NCBI GenBank assembly: GCA_005804885.1
Contig: SYOX01000071.1
Coordinates: 1-42,471 of the forward strand
Origin: Pseudomonadota bacterium
GTDB lineage: Bacteria; Myxococcota_A; Bradymonadia; Bradymonadales; GCA-2716585
Length of the DNA: 42,471 nucleotides
Direction of reading: 5' to 3'
Position numbers and translations under genes: made by a program. Positions 7,968 through 20,749 of this stretch are shown one piece after another (the first letter of the stretch is position 1; each line of letters starts with the position of its first letter). The notes beneath the pieces are model-generated. The model was not told the DNA's origin. It ran no database searches and worked only from the letters and a program-made list of their open reading frames with translations.

Positions 7968-9128
7968 TCAAGGGACGCGCGGCTGGACGCGGTGCTCGAC
8001 GGCGGCCCAGAGGGCGACGCCGCAGGCGGCGCAGGCGGCGACGGCGGCGAACATGGTGCGGTCGTCGGTGGCGTCGGCCAGCAGGCCGAAGGCGGGGGTC
8101 AGGGTCACGGAGGAGAGCTCCCAGATGGCGGTGAACATGGCCAGCGCCGAGCCGCGCAGGCGCTCAGGCGAGCGGCTGATGACCTGGCTGGTCAGGACCG
8201 GGAAGCAGGAGCCGTGGCCGAGGCCGGCCAGCAGACCGGCGATGAGGAAGCCGGCCGTCGTCGTGGCCGAGGCGGACAGGAGCATCGCGGCGCCGTAGAG
8301 GCCCAGCGCCGGCGCGACCATGTTCGCCGTCCCGAGCCGATCGGGGAGCCGCGCGCCGAAGAGGCGCACGCCGACGGCGCCAGCGGCGTAGGTCAGCCAC
8401 AGAGCGGTGGAGCGGTCGACGCCCCGGCTGGCCGCCGTCACCGTCGAGAAGGCCATGAAGGTGGCCACCAGCCCCGCGAAGACGACCGTCGCCAGCCACA
8501 CCGACCACAGCGGCGGGCTCCTGAGCGCCGCGATCACCTCGGCGGCCCGCACCGGCTGGCGAGGGCGCGAGAGGTTGGGCTCCTCCAGGGAGCGCACGAA
8601 GAGGAGGGAGGAGGCGATGGCGATCCCGACGGCGGGGTAGAACCAGCGCAGGTCCGGGGCCTCCAGGCCCAGCTCCCCGAAAAAGGGGTTGAGCGCCAGC
8701 GGCAGCAGCCCCGAGATCCCGAAGAGCGCGATCCCCTCGGTGCGGCGCTTCTCGGGGATGAGGTCGGCGGCGAAGGCGAAGTAGCCCGTAAAGAGCGCGC
8801 CGCCGCCGACGCCGATCAGCAGCCGCACGCTCAAAATCAGCGGCCCGATCCGATCGACGAAGCCCACCATCAGCATCGCCGCCACCAGCACCAAGGTGCC
8901 GGCCACCAGCGTGGGCTTGCGCCCCAGCGCGTCCAGCGACCAGCCGACCGCCGGCCGCAGCAGCAGCCCCCCGAAGGCGTTGGCCGCCATGATCACGCCC
9001 ACCTGCGAGCGCGACGCGCCCAGGTGATCCAGGTAGAGCGGCAACATCGTCATCGTCGCGAAGCCCAGCGCCTGCAGGAAGTGCGCGATCGTCAACAGCA
9101 CGAATGGGCGAGTCAAAAGAGTGGGCAT
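7968..9128 (-). CDS. Major facilitator superfamily transporter
   Basis: A 386-residue inner-membrane protein with about 12 hydrophobic helices in two halves, the standard MFS length. The loop between helices 2 and 3 reads GWSLDALGRKP, which is MFS motif A (G-x3-D-x2-GRK). A second cytoplasmic loop, ADLIPEKRRTEG, follows helix 4 (motif-B/C region), and the second half repeats the pattern with RLPDRLG. It resembles drug or sugar efflux members, but substrate and direction cannot be inferred. The ATG at 9128 has GGAG five bases upstream. It is transcribed alone, with the decayed IS607-type element upstream. Confidence 0.9.
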   Translation of the reverse strand: MPTLLTRPFVLLTIAHFLQALGFATMTMLPLYLDHLGASRSQVGVIMAANAFGGLLLRPAVGWSLDALGRKPTLVAGTLVLVAAMLMVGFVDRIGPLILSVRLLIGVGGGALFTGYFAFAADLIPEKRRTEGIALFGISGLLPLALNPFFGELGLEAPDLRWFYPAVGIAIASSLLFVRSLEEPNLSRPRQPVRAAEVIAALRSPPLWSVWLATVVFAGLVATFMAFSTVTAASRGVDRSTALWLTYAAGAVGVRLFGARLPDRLGTANMVAPALGLYGAAMLLSASATTTAGFLIAGLLAGLGHGSCFPVLTSQVISRSPERLRGSALAMFTAIWELSSVTLTPAFGLLADATDDRTMFAAVAACAACGVALWAAVEHRVQPRVP

Positions 9129-9301
9129 CGGGCTCCAGTGCGAGGCGAGGTGCTGTTTCGGGGGACTTTGAAAGCGCGCTTGTGCCAGGGTGTCTCCAGA
9201 GACCAGACCGCGCCAACCCGAAGGAGCCCAACCACACGCTCAGGACAGCCTATGAACCTCGCCTTGGCCCCAGGTCAACCGTTGCTCGAAACAGTAACAA
9301 G

Positions 9302-10534
9302 TCACCTTGCTACTGCCGATTCCTGCTTCACAGCCGGTTGCGAGGTGACCCGAGGGCCACCTCGTCTGACACCGGCTCCACAGGCGTTTTCTGTCTCCGG
9401 GCAACTCCCGGCGACCAGAATGTTGATCGCGGCATTGAGGTCCGCGTTGATCTCGAATCCGCAGGACAAGCAGCAAAAGCCCGCCTGGGAGGGACGATTC
9501 CCCCTGTCCGTGTGCCCGCAAAGAGAGCACCGCTGGCTGGTGTACTGCGCCGCAACGGCCACCACCTCGCAGCCGTACAATTTGCCTTTGTACTCCAACT
9601 GACGGCGAAACTCGCCCAGGGACGCATCCAACAATACCCGGTTCAAACCACGCTTTTTCTTCCCTCCACCTGCCGTCATGTTCTTCACCCGCAAGTCCTC
9701 GATCACGATCCTGCCGTGGCTTTTGGCAAGTGTGGTCGTGGCCTTGTGCAGTGCGTCACTGCGGACCTTGGCGACCCGAGCGTAGGCCTTGGCGACCTTT
9801 GTCCTGGCTTTGCGCCGGTTCGACGATATTTTCTTCTTTCTTGCCACCTCCCTCTGGAGTCTATCGAGCTTCCTTCGCCCCGCAGCCAGGGCCTTGGGAT
9901 TCTCGATGACGGTCCCATCGGATAGGGTCGCCAAACGAGCCACGCCGAGGTCTAGACCCACGGCTGGGAGGCCCTTGTTCGCTGCGTCAGCGATCTGCGG
10001 GCCGACGATGGAGACGAACCAACGACCGGCCCGCTCGGTCACGCAGACGGCGCTGTGGCGCCCCCAGGGGAGGTAGCCATGATCGCCCGGCTTGACCCGC
10101 AGGCGACCGATGCGAGGGAGTTGGACGGTCTTCTGAGCGACCTGAATCGTCCCCGTCAATTGAAAGCCGCCAATACCCCGGCTCTTCGACTTGAAGCGCG
10201 GGTACTTTGCCCGACCCTCAAGGAAGTTCTTGAAGGCCCGGTCAAGGTCCCGCAAGGCTTCTTGCGGGGCGCACTTGCTGGCCTCATACATCCAAGGGAC
10301 GCCGCCGTTTTCGGGGTCCGCTTTCTTGAGGGCGTTGAGGTCCTTGTGGAGATCGATGGCAGTGCGCCACCCATCCCACTTGGCGGGCTTACCTTCGGCG
10401 ACCCACGCAGCGTGCGCGGCTTGATGTTGGGCCAGGCCCCAGTTGTACGCCCAACGAGCGTTCCCGGCGTGTTGCAGCAGCGCCTTGAGTTGGGTGGGGG
10501 TGGGCTGCACCTCGACTTTGAAGGCTCGCCTCAC
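9302..10534 (-). CDS. tnpB: IS607-type TnpB (RuvC-like RNA-guided nuclease), apparently intact
   Basis: A 410-residue protein with the TnpB order: N-terminal wedge (RRAFKVEVQPTPTQ...), then a split RuvC domain and a zinc ribbon. The RuvC acids are all present: D195 in VGLDLGV, E279 in IVIEDLRV and D365 in INADLNAA. The zinc ligands are C336/C339 (CSLC) and C355/C358 (CLSC). TnpB proteins are RNA-guided DNA nucleases, a relationship well established for the family. The GTG at 10534 is preferred because it overlaps the stop of the tnpA remnant in GTGA. The reading frame shows no damage, in contrast to its tnpA partner. The guide RNA would be expected to overlap the 3' end and continue to about 9200. 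Confidence 0.9.
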   Translation of the reverse strand: MRRAFKVEVQPTPTQLKALLQHAGNARWAYNWGLAQHQAAHAAWVAEGKPAKWDGWRTAIDLHKDLNALKKADPENGGVPWMYEASKCAPQEALRDLDRAFKNFLEGRAKYPRFKSKSRGIGGFQLTGTIQVAQKTVQLPRIGRLRVKPGDHGYLPWGRHSAVCVTERAGRWFVSIVGPQIADAANKGLPAVGLDLGVARLATLSDGTVIENPKALAAGRRKLDRLQREVARKKKISSNRRKARTKVAKAYARVAKVRSDALHKATTTLAKSHGRIVIEDLRVKNMTAGGGKKKRGLNRVLLDASLGEFRRQLEYKGKLYGCEVVAVAAQYTSQRCSLCGHTDRGNRPSQAGFCCLSCGFEINADLNAAINILVAGSCPETENACGAGVRRGGPRVTSQPAVKQESAVAR

Positions 10535-10698
10535 TGGTCGGCTCCGGCGGCTTGAAGGGCACGCCTGGCCCGGTTCTTTGCGGCTCGGCGTCCGTAGATT
10601 CGGGCGCACATCGACGTCACCACGTCGAGCCACGTCATCGCTGTCTTGGTGTGGACGCCGTTTTCCTGTGCCCAGGTCGATATCTTCTGGCGCCCCAT
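10531..10698 (-). pseudogene. tnpA: IS607-family tnpA remnant (internally deleted serine recombinase)
   Basis: A 55-codon ORF. Residues 1-25 (ISTWAQENGVHTKTAMTW) match the MerR-like helix-turn-helix that opens IS607 TnpA. Residues 26-55 (VVTSMCARIYGRRAAKNRA) match the end of such recombinases, typically TSFCARLYGRRSA. The catalytic serine-recombinase domain that should lie between, about 130 residues, is absent, and the two ends are joined in frame. It therefore cannot catalyse transposition. The ATG at 10698 has GGAAGG upstream. The stop overlaps the tnpB GTG by four bases, the normal IS607 arrangement. Confidence 0.8.
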
Positions 10699-10817
10699 GC
10701 CACCTTCCGTCCGCCGTTTCGGACTGCCATCTGCCACCACTTACCCCAATTATTTATCGCTTTGGCGAGCTGCCGTCAACCCTCGTCGGCGCCTCCACGC
10801 CGCATCGCCGCCCGGGT

Positions 10818-11033
10818 CACCCCCTGGTCTTTCTCCTTACCCTCGGCCTCGTCGGTGCTGCCGAGGCCAGAGAGCCCGTCGAGATCAGCTTCGGGTGGGG
10901 CTCTGGGCTTGATGTGCCCCAGAAGCTCGGCGGCGGCATCTTTGAGGCTGGGGAGCTGGAGGCGTCGATCTTCCATATTGGGCGCGGCTTTGCGATGTTG
11001 CACCTGCGCTTCCCCTGCTCGACCAGACTCTAG
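10818..11033 (+). pseudogene. Possible 5'-truncated exported-protein remnant beside the IS607 element
   Basis: The frame reads a signal-peptide-like segment (LVFLLTLGLVGAAEA) followed by about 50 residues (VEISFGWGSGLDVPQKLGGG...) to a TAG. Third codon positions are mostly G or C, as expected for coding DNA here. No usable start codon with a ribosome-binding site precedes the hydrophobic stretch, and the transposon lies immediately upstream, so the start may have been lost by insertion. The opposite strand is also open, so this stays a weak call. The rest of 10741-11091 shows no other gene. Confidence 0.3.
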
Positions 11034-11091
11034 CGCCGAGGGCCCCTTCGACCGCGAAGGCCCAAGGCGAAGCCCCGCAAGGTCATATCCC

Positions 11092-12048
11092 ATGCCTGGA
11101 CCCCGCGCTTCGCTCCCCACGTCGGCCCCAACCCTCGCGCCGCTGGCGGCGCTCTGGCTCATGGCGGCGTGGTTGAGCGGCTGCGCGGGGGTCATGCCCC
11201 AGGAGTCGGCCGAGCGCGCCCTCTACGTCGACCTGCGCAAGATCGTCGAGACGCGCCAGAGCACCGAGTGGCTGCTGGACAGCAAGGAGGTCGCCGAGGC
11301 CGCCCCGGTCGCGCTCAGCAGCACCTGCCGGGTCTCGCCGCAGGTCAGCGCCAGCCTCGGCGCCTGGCTCGACGCGCAGATCGTGGCCAGCGGGGGGCCG
11401 GCGCGGGCGACCTTCGAGGCCAACGGCCGGGATCTGGACGCGGTGGCCGAGCCGCTGACGCTGGAGCGGGTGCGCGCGGTCCTGGATCACGCCCTGGAGC
11501 GCCGCGCCGAGTGCCCCTTCTGGATCGAGCCCGAGGACGACTTTCTGGGCGTCCAGGGCGACGCCGGGCGCCTCGTCCTCTTCCTGGAGAGCAACGGCGG
11601 CGGCTCGCTGATCGCCAGCGCCGGTGAGGTCGGCTTTGGCGGCGAGGGCGGCGGCAGGTTCCTGGTCGGCTGGGGGGTCAACGATCGGATTACGCTCTCG
11701 GTCGGGGGCGAGGTGGGCGGGCGCGGGAAGTTCGAGGGGGTTGAGGGCGCGCAGGCGCTCAGCGCCAGCGTGACGGCGGCGGCGCCGCTGGTGTTGCGCC
11801 TGCACGGCGTCTCGCAGGTCTTTGACGTCGAGATCGCCCCGACGGCCGCCAGCGATCCCGACAAGTTCGACCCTCGGCCGGGTCTGCGCTTTACGCTGGC
11901 CGCGGGGCTGTCTACTGTGCGGGTCAGCGGCTTCATGCCCGCCATCATGGGCATGATCAACTACGAGATTCAGCCCGCGTCCCAGGGTCTCCCGCTGACG
12001 CAGATCTTCAGGATCGGGACGCGCTTCTCCATCGATTACGACCCCTGA
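11092..12048 (+). CDS. Lipoprotein of unknown function
   Basis: A 318-residue protein with a hydrophobic N-terminus and lipobox LSGC (Cys31), so probably envelope-anchored. After a helical middle part, the C-terminal half alternates in beta-strand fashion (GRFLVGWGVNDRITLSVGGEVGG..., GLRFTLAAGLSTVRVSG), suggesting a beta-sandwich or small barrel. No family is recognised. The ATG at 11092 gives a clean signal; AAGG lies about nine bases upstream. It is followed after 27 bases by the beta-propeller gene in the same direction, so the two are probably co-transcribed. Confidence 0.7.
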   Translation: MPGPRASLPTSAPTLAPLAALWLMAAWLSGCAGVMPQESAERALYVDLRKIVETRQSTEWLLDSKEVAEAAPVALSSTCRVSPQVSASLGAWLDAQIVASGGPARATFEANGRDLDAVAEPLTLERVRAVLDHALERRAECPFWIEPEDDFLGVQGDAGRLVLFLESNGGGSLIASAGEVGFGGEGGGRFLVGWGVNDRITLSVGGEVGGRGKFEGVEGAQALSASVTAAAPLVLRLHGVSQVFDVEIAPTAASDPDKFDPRPGLRFTLAAGLSTVRVSGFMPAIMGMINYEIQPASQGLPLTQIFRIGTRFSIDYDP

Positions 12049-12075
12049 GCCCTGCGGCCCTCGACCCGAGCGACG

Positions 12076-13161
12076 ATGACCCCGACCTTGACCCCCCTGG
12101 CGCGCTTCGAGCGCCCCGATCCCGTCCCCCACGGCCGCGTCACCGCCCTGGTCCGCCTCTCGGAGCGCCAGCTCCTCGTCGCCCACATGCACAAGGTCGC
12201 CCAGCAGACCTGGCTGGCGCTGCGCGGCCTCGACCCCGACGGCGACCGCGTGATCCAGACCCCCCAGCAGGGCGTCGTCAACCGCGCCGCCGTGCTCCGC
12301 GACGGCCGCCTCGTGACCGCCAGCCGCCCCTGCGGCGACGACCCCGGCGTGGTCTGCTTCTGGGATCGGACTCTGGAGCGCCCCGAGCGCGTCTGGCAGC
12401 TCCAGGTCGCCCACTGGCGCCCCGCGCACGGCGAGGCCACCCTCGTCGATCGCCAGGGCGACCTCGTCGTGGGCTATCTTGACACGGGGGAGCTGGGCCT
12501 GCGGCGGTCCACCACCGGCCTGCGCTCGCCCATCCACGACCCCTTCGCCGCCTCACCGAGCGTCTGCGGCCGCGACGCCCTCTTCGTCCCCGACGACACC
12601 CGCCTCGTCGGCGTCCGGCTCGTCGAGGGCGCGCCCGCTCAGGTCGAGATGGCCGTCGACTTCGCCGTCGCCAGAGTTCTCTCGCTGGGCCGCCTGGCCC
12701 TCGTCGCCGGCTTTGGTGAGGATCTGCAGGTCTGGGACACCCACGCTGGCCGGCTCGCCCATACCCTGACACGCCCCGATCGCCCCATCGTCAGCGAGTC
12801 CGTCGCCAGCCTGCCCGACGGCTCGGCGGCCTTCGCGGCCTGGGACGACGGCGGCTGCGCCCTCTGGTCCCTCGTCGACGGGCGCCTCCTGGTCGAGCTG
12901 CCTCCGCCGCCGGATCTCCACCCCGAGCACTCCACCCGAGGCCCCCTCCATCAGGTCGGCTTTGATCCCCTCGGCCGGTGGGCTCTGGCCACGCACATGG
13001 ACCAGCACCTCCACTTCGCCGACCTCCGCGCCGGCGCCTGGACCTGCGCCTGGCACGAGGACGCCCCGATCACCGCCTTCACCCTCTGCCCGGACACCCT
13101 CGACCTCCTCGTCGGCGATCAAGACGGCCACGTCACCTGGCTCTCGGCGATCTCGGGGTGA
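12076..13161 (+). CDS. WD40-like beta-propeller protein
   Basis: A 361-residue protein without signal peptide or membrane segment, so probably cytosolic. It is built of short repeated beta units such as EDLQVWDTHAGRLAHTL, GCALWSLVDGRLLVEL and AGAWTCAWHEDAPITAF...DGHVTWLSA. These give the D/G-x-x-V/L-x-x-W-D rhythm of WD40 blades, about seven in all. Such propellers are scaffolds for protein contacts; no enzymatic motif is visible. The gene follows the lipoprotein closely and ends 62 bases from the convergent TSP3 gene. Codon use is extremely GC-rich. Confidence 0.75.
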   Translation: MTPTLTPLARFERPDPVPHGRVTALVRLSERQLLVAHMHKVAQQTWLALRGLDPDGDRVIQTPQQGVVNRAAVLRDGRLVTASRPCGDDPGVVCFWDRTLERPERVWQLQVAHWRPAHGEATLVDRQGDLVVGYLDTGELGLRRSTTGLRSPIHDPFAASPSVCGRDALFVPDDTRLVGVRLVEGAPAQVEMAVDFAVARVLSLGRLALVAGFGEDLQVWDTHAGRLAHTLTRPDRPIVSESVASLPDGSAAFAAWDDGGCALWSLVDGRLLVELPPPPDLHPEHSTRGPLHQVGFDPLGRWALATHMDQHLHFADLRAGAWTCAWHEDAPITAFTLCPDTLDLLVGDQDGHVTWLSAISG

Positions 13162-13173
13162 TGGGCCCTTGAG

Positions 13174-13191
13174 CCGGGGGCGAGCCCCCGG
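13174..13191. terminator. Hairpin between convergent genes
   Basis: CCGGGGG-CGAG-CCCCCGG is a perfect 7-bp GC stem with a four-base loop. It sits in the 62-bp gap between the propeller gene (plus strand) and the TSP3 lipoprotein (minus strand). There is no U-tract, so it would be a bidirectional, non-canonical terminator. Confidence 0.45.
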
Positions 13192-13223
13192 ATCTCCACG
13201 ACACCAACGCCATCACCGCGTAA

Positions 13224-16754
<3,531 letters not shown>

Positions 16755-16785
16755 CCTCAAACCTCTTGTCTCGTCCTGGGTCGCG

Positions 16786-19700
16786 CTAGTCCTGGCAAGC
16801 GTCGCCGATGTCATCGAAGTTGGCGTCGATCTGATCGGGGTTGGGCAGCTCGGGGCAGTTGTCACAGGCGTCTCCCAGACCGTCGTTGTCCGTGTCGATC
16901 TGATTGTTGTTGGAGATGAAGAGGCAGTTGTCGACGAGATCAGGGACGTTGTCAAAGTCGCTGTTGTCGTCGCAGGCGTCGCCGAGGCCGTCGCCCTCGA
17001 AGTCGCGCTGATCGGGGTTGAATTCCTCGGGGCAGTTGTCGCAGGCGTCCCCGAAGCCGTCGAGGTCGCCGTCCTGCTGATCGGGGTCGGCGACATCGGG
17101 GCAGACGTCGCAGGCGTCGCCGATGTCGTCGGCGGGGCTGAAGAAGGTCGTAAATGTGCGCGTCGTCTCAAGAAGTGAGAAGAGGACGCGGTTGCGCCCC
17201 AGGCCCGTCGAGCCGAAGGTCCCGTTGGCGTTCTCGATGCCCTGGGTGTGCGGGGTGCCCTCTTCGATGCAGGTGCCGCAGTAGAACTCGATCAGATCGG
17301 CGCCCTCGTGGAGGATGAGCTGGGAGATGACGGGGTTGCGGCCGCTCTGGTGGGGGACGGCGTCCCACATCACGACAAACTCTCGCCTCGGGGCCTGCCC
17401 GCGGACGCCGTAGACGACCTGCCCGCCCTGCGAGGGGTCGAGGTCGGCCCAGTAGACGGCGGCGAGGTTGTGGGGGCGGATGTCGCTGGGGAGGAACTGG
17501 GCGCTGGAGCCGGGGTTGCCGGGCTCGAAGGTGATGAAGCCGTTGGAGGAGATGAAGATCTGCGAGTAGGTCTGGCCGAAGAACTCGAAGTCAAAGCCCA
17601 GGTCGATGGCGTCGGACAGCTCGTCGTCGCCGGTGACGGCGACATTGCCGGGCGTGGGCCGGCGGCGCGCCTGGACGTCGTCGTTGTCGAAGGCGGCGAA
17701 GACGAAGTCGGTGTTGGCTTGATCGCGGTTGGGCGCCAGGGCGCAGTTGTCGGCGGTGTCGGGGACGCCGTCGTTGTCGTCGTCGTCGTCGCAGGCGTCG
17801 CCGTCGCCGTCGCCGCCGTCGGCCAGATCGTTGTCGGCCTGATCGGGGTTGTCGAGCAGGGGGCAGTTGTCGCAGGCGTCGCCGTGCGCGTCGCCGTCGG
17901 AGTTGACCTGATCGAGGTTGGGCACCAGGGGGCAGTTGTCGTTGACGAGGACGCCGTCGTCGTCGGGGTCGTCGTCGCAGGCGTCGCCGTCGAGGTCGCC
18001 GTCCACGTCGCTCTGGTCGGTGTTGGGGTCCGCCGGGCAGTTGTCGCACACGTCGCCGACGTTGTCCGCTTCGGCGTCGCGCTGGTCGGCGTTGGGGTCC
18101 TCGGGGCAGTTGTCGCAGGCGTCGCCGACGCGATCCTCGTCGAGGTCGACCTGATCAAAGTTGGGGGTCTGGCGGCAGTTGTCGCAGAGGTCGCCGCGGC
18201 CGTCGTCGTCGTCGTCCTCCTGGCCGGGGTTCTGGATCTCGACGCAGACGTCGCAGGCGTCGCCGACCCGGTCGCCGTCGTTGTCGGCCTGATCGGGGTT
18301 GACGGCGCCGGGGCAGTTGTCGCACACGTCGCCGTGCACGTCGCGGTCGTCGTTGGCCTGATCGGGGTTGGAGTCCACGGGGCAGTTGTCGCACGCGTCG
18401 CCGACCCCGTCCCCGTCCTCGTCGATCTGGTCAGGGTCCAGCGCTCTGGGGCACAGGTCGCAGGCGTCGCCGAGGCCGTCGCCGCCCGACGCGCGCGCCA
18501 CCATGCGGTGCGCCTGGCCGCTGGCGTCGAAGATCGCCAGGTTCTGCCCCTCGGGCGTCCCGGCGAACTCCCCGCGGTCGCTCTCGATCCCGATCGTCGT
18601 CAAGCCGATGGCCCGACAGCGCAGGCAGTGCAGCTCGACGGCGTGATCGCGCTCGGTCAGGACGATCTGGAAGGTGACGCGGTCGGCGACGCTGCGGAAG
18701 TGCCCGATATCATTGAACATGACGACGAACTCGCGCTCTGGAGCGGCGCCTCGGACGCCGTAGGTGACGGCGCCCCCGGTGCGCGGGTCGAGGTCGACCC
18801 AGAAGCCGGCGATGAGGTTGTCGGGGATGTCGGCGTCGGGCACATTCTGAGGCGAGATGCCCTCCTGGAGCGAGTTGTTGAAGGTGACGAAGCCGTTCGA
18901 TGAGATCCTCAAGCGCGAGTAGGTGCGGTCGAAGAAGGGGAAGTCGAAGCCGATGTTGATGAAGGGGGAGACGTCGTCGTCTTCCAGAGCGATGGTCGTC
19001 GCCGGCGTCTCGCGCATCTGAAGCGCGATGGGGACGGCCTCGACGGTGACCGCGCCCTCGCTGTCGCGCTGGGTGGGGTTGAAGAGCCCGAGGCAGCTGT
19101 CGCAGGTGTCGCCGGCGCCGTCCTCGTCCTCGTCTTCCTGATCGGCGTTGGCGTCCAGCGGGCAGTTGTCGTCGATGTCGATGAGCCCGTCCTCGTCGGT
19201 GTCCTGGCAGCCGTCTCCGACGCCATTGCCGTCGCTGTCGAGCTGGTCGGGGTCGAAGAGCGCCGGGCAGACGTCGCAGGCGTCGCCGAAGCTGTCCCTG
19301 TCGCCGTCCTCCTGATCGGGGTTGGCGCTGTCGGGGCAGCTGTCGCACACGTCCCCGAGGCCGTCCTCGTCCTCATCCTCCTGGCCGGGGTCCGGGATCT
19401 CGACGCAGACGTCGCAGGCGTCGCCGACCTGGTCGCCGTCGCCGTCCTCCTGATCGGGGTTGGCCGCGCCGGGGCAGCTGTCGCAGGCGTCTCCGAGGCC
19501 ATCCTCGTCGCCGTCGGCCTGATCGGCGTCCTCGTCGAGCGGGCAGACGTCGCAGGCGTCCCCGACGGTGTCGCCGTCGCCGTCGAACTGATCGGCGTCC
19601 TCGTCGAGCGGGCAGGCGTCGCAGGCGTCGGCGACGCCGTCGCCGTCGCCGTCGAGCTGATCGGGATTGGCGTCGTCGGGGCAGGCGTCGCAGGCGTCGC

Positions 19701-20304
19701 CGACGCCGTCCGCGTCCGCGTCTTCTTGATCGGGGTTGACGTCGCCGGGGCAGTTGTCGTCGGCGTCGTTCGGGCCGTCGCCGTCGGAGTCCTCGCAGGC
19801 GTCACCGGCGCCGTCGACGCCGTCGACCAGATCGTTGCCGTTGGCCTGATCGGGGTTGGCGTCGTCGGGGCAGTTGTCGCAGGCGTCTCCGAGGCCGTCG
19901 CCGTCGCCGTCGAGCTGGTCGGCGTTGGTGCGCAGGAGGCAGTTGTCGCAGGCATTGCCGAGCTCGTCCCTGTCGGCGTTGCCTTGATCGGGGTTGGACA
20001 GCCCGAGGCAGTTGTCGCAGGCGTCCCCGGCGCCGTCCTCGTCCTCGTCCTCCTGCCCTGGATCGGGGTCGTCCGGGCAGACGTCCACGCCGTCGAGCAC
20101 CCCGTCCTCGTCTCGATCCGATGGGGGCTCCTCGACCTCCTCCTCGACCTCCGGCGCGTCCTCCGCGCTGGCGTCATCGCCGGCGTCGGGCGCCCCGTTG
20201 TTCCCCTCGGGCGTCTGGGGATCGTCCGAGCAGGAGGGCGAGATCAGGCCCAATGCAAAGACCCAGGCCAGCGTGAGGGCGCGCGCGATAAGGGGTGACT
20301 TCAA
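16786..20304 (-). CDS. Thrombospondin type-3 repeat lipoprotein, upstream paralogue
   Basis: A 1172-residue protein with the same plan as its downstream neighbour: a lipoprotein signal ending LISPSC (Cys25), an acidic linker, TSP3 calcium-binding repeats, and two nidogen-like domains encoded at about 18490-19060 and 17130-17720. These carry the SSNGF core (ISSNGFVTFNNS, ISSNGFITFEPG). The two domains differ more from each other than those of the downstream protein do. I choose a TTG start at 20304 because AAGGAG lies eight bases upstream and the result is a textbook signal peptide. An ATG 24 codons earlier would bury that signal. Probably anchored in the outer membrane and facing outward; the binding partner is unknown. 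Confidence 0.85.
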   Translation of the reverse strand: MKSPLIARALTLAWVFALGLISPSCSDDPQTPEGNNGAPDAGDDASAEDAPEVEEEVEEPPSDRDEDGVLDGVDVCPDDPDPGQEDEDEDGAGDACDNCLGLSNPDQGNADRDELGNACDNCLLRTNADQLDGDGDGLGDACDNCPDDANPDQANGNDLVDGVDGAGDACEDSDGDGPNDADDNCPGDVNPDQEDADADGVGDACDACPDDANPDQLDGDGDGVADACDACPLDEDADQFDGDGDTVGDACDVCPLDEDADQADGDEDGLGDACDSCPGAANPDQEDGDGDQVGDACDVCVEIPDPGQEDEDEDGLGDVCDSCPDSANPDQEDGDRDSFGDACDVCPALFDPDQLDSDGNGVGDGCQDTDEDGLIDIDDNCPLDANADQEDEDEDGAGDTCDSCLGLFNPTQRDSEGAVTVEAVPIALQMRETPATTIALEDDDVSPFINIGFDFPFFDRTYSRLRISSNGFVTFNNSLQEGISPQNVPDADIPDNLIAGFWVDLDPRTGGAVTYGVRGAAPEREFVVMFNDIGHFRSVADRVTFQIVLTERDHAVELHCLRCRAIGLTTIGIESDRGEFAGTPEGQNLAIFDASGQAHRMVARASGGDGLGDACDLCPRALDPDQIDEDGDGVGDACDNCPVDSNPDQANDDRDVHGDVCDNCPGAVNPDQADNDGDRVGDACDVCVEIQNPGQEDDDDDGRGDLCDNCRQTPNFDQVDLDEDRVGDACDNCPEDPNADQRDAEADNVGDVCDNCPADPNTDQSDVDGDLDGDACDDDPDDDGVLVNDNCPLVPNLDQVNSDGDAHGDACDNCPLLDNPDQADNDLADGGDGDGDACDDDDDNDGVPDTADNCALAPNRDQANTDFVFAAFDNDDVQARRRPTPGNVAVTGDDELSDAIDLGFDFEFFGQTYSQIFISSNGFITFEPGNPGSSAQFLPSDIRPHNLAAVYWADLDPSQGGQVVYGVRGQAPRREFVVMWDAVPHQSGRNPVISQLILHEGADLIEFYCGTCIEEGTPHTQGIENANGTFGSTGLGRNRVLFSLLETTRTFTTFFSPADDIGDACDVCPDVADPDQQDGDLDGFGDACDNCPEEFNPDQRDFEGDGLGDACDDNSDFDNVPDLVDNCLFISNNNQIDTDNDGLGDACDNCPELPNPDQIDANFDDIGDACQD

Positions 20305-20534
20305 AGGCCAATCTCCTTGATTGGGGATACGCTCCGCTCCACGACAGAGCATGGCTGGCGGTCCGCCGAAGGTCAAGCGCCGCGTCGCCGCGCCCCAGGG
20401 CCCGAAGACCGGGTCGCCAATGTGCCTCCAGGCCGCTTGACAAAGCGCGGGGCGCTGCCCACCTTTCGCTGCGAGTTCTACCGGCGAGCCCCTCGGGCGC
20501 GCTGAAACCCTTTCAAAACAATTCTTTAGAGATC

Positions 20535-20717
20535 ATGGCCCCCGCAATGACCATCCTCTTCACGCCATACGCGCGTCCGCTCGACGGACACACCTTCCCG
20601 GGGTTCGCCTCTGGGGGTTGGCGCGCGCATTCGGTGACGGGACAAGGCGCGACGATAGCGTCGGTGGATCTGGGCGCGGGATTTGACATCAGGGGCCCAT
20701 GGCCATCCAGGAAGTGA
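20535..20717 (+). CDS. Hypothetical small protein (60 residues)
   Basis: An ORF from an ATG at 20535, preceded by an AT-rich stretch that could hold a promoter and a weak AGAG ribosome-binding site. Its stop lies 32 bases before a strong intrinsic terminator on the same strand. The product (MAPAMTILFTPYARPLDGHT...) resembles no family I know. The unit could equally be a non-coding RNA ending at that terminator, because the minus strand is open here too. The remaining bases 20305-20534 should hold divergent promoters, with nothing else visible. Confidence 0.3.
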   Translation: MAPAMTILFTPYARPLDGHTFPGFASGGWRAHSVTGQGATIASVDLGAGFDIRGPWPSRK

Positions 20718-20749
20718 GCCGAGCACCGCGACTGTCTCGCGGCGCCTTG

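Noticed and set aside
7872..9602. Plus-strand frame of 576 codons across the MFS and tnpB region
   Set aside because: It is low-complexity Arg/Gln/Glu-rich and runs antisense through two well-supported genes.
11083..12537. Minus-strand frame of 484 codons opposite the lipoprotein and propeller genes
   Set aside because: Composition is that of an antisense shadow, with no start signal; the plus-strand products have a lipobox and WD-like blades.
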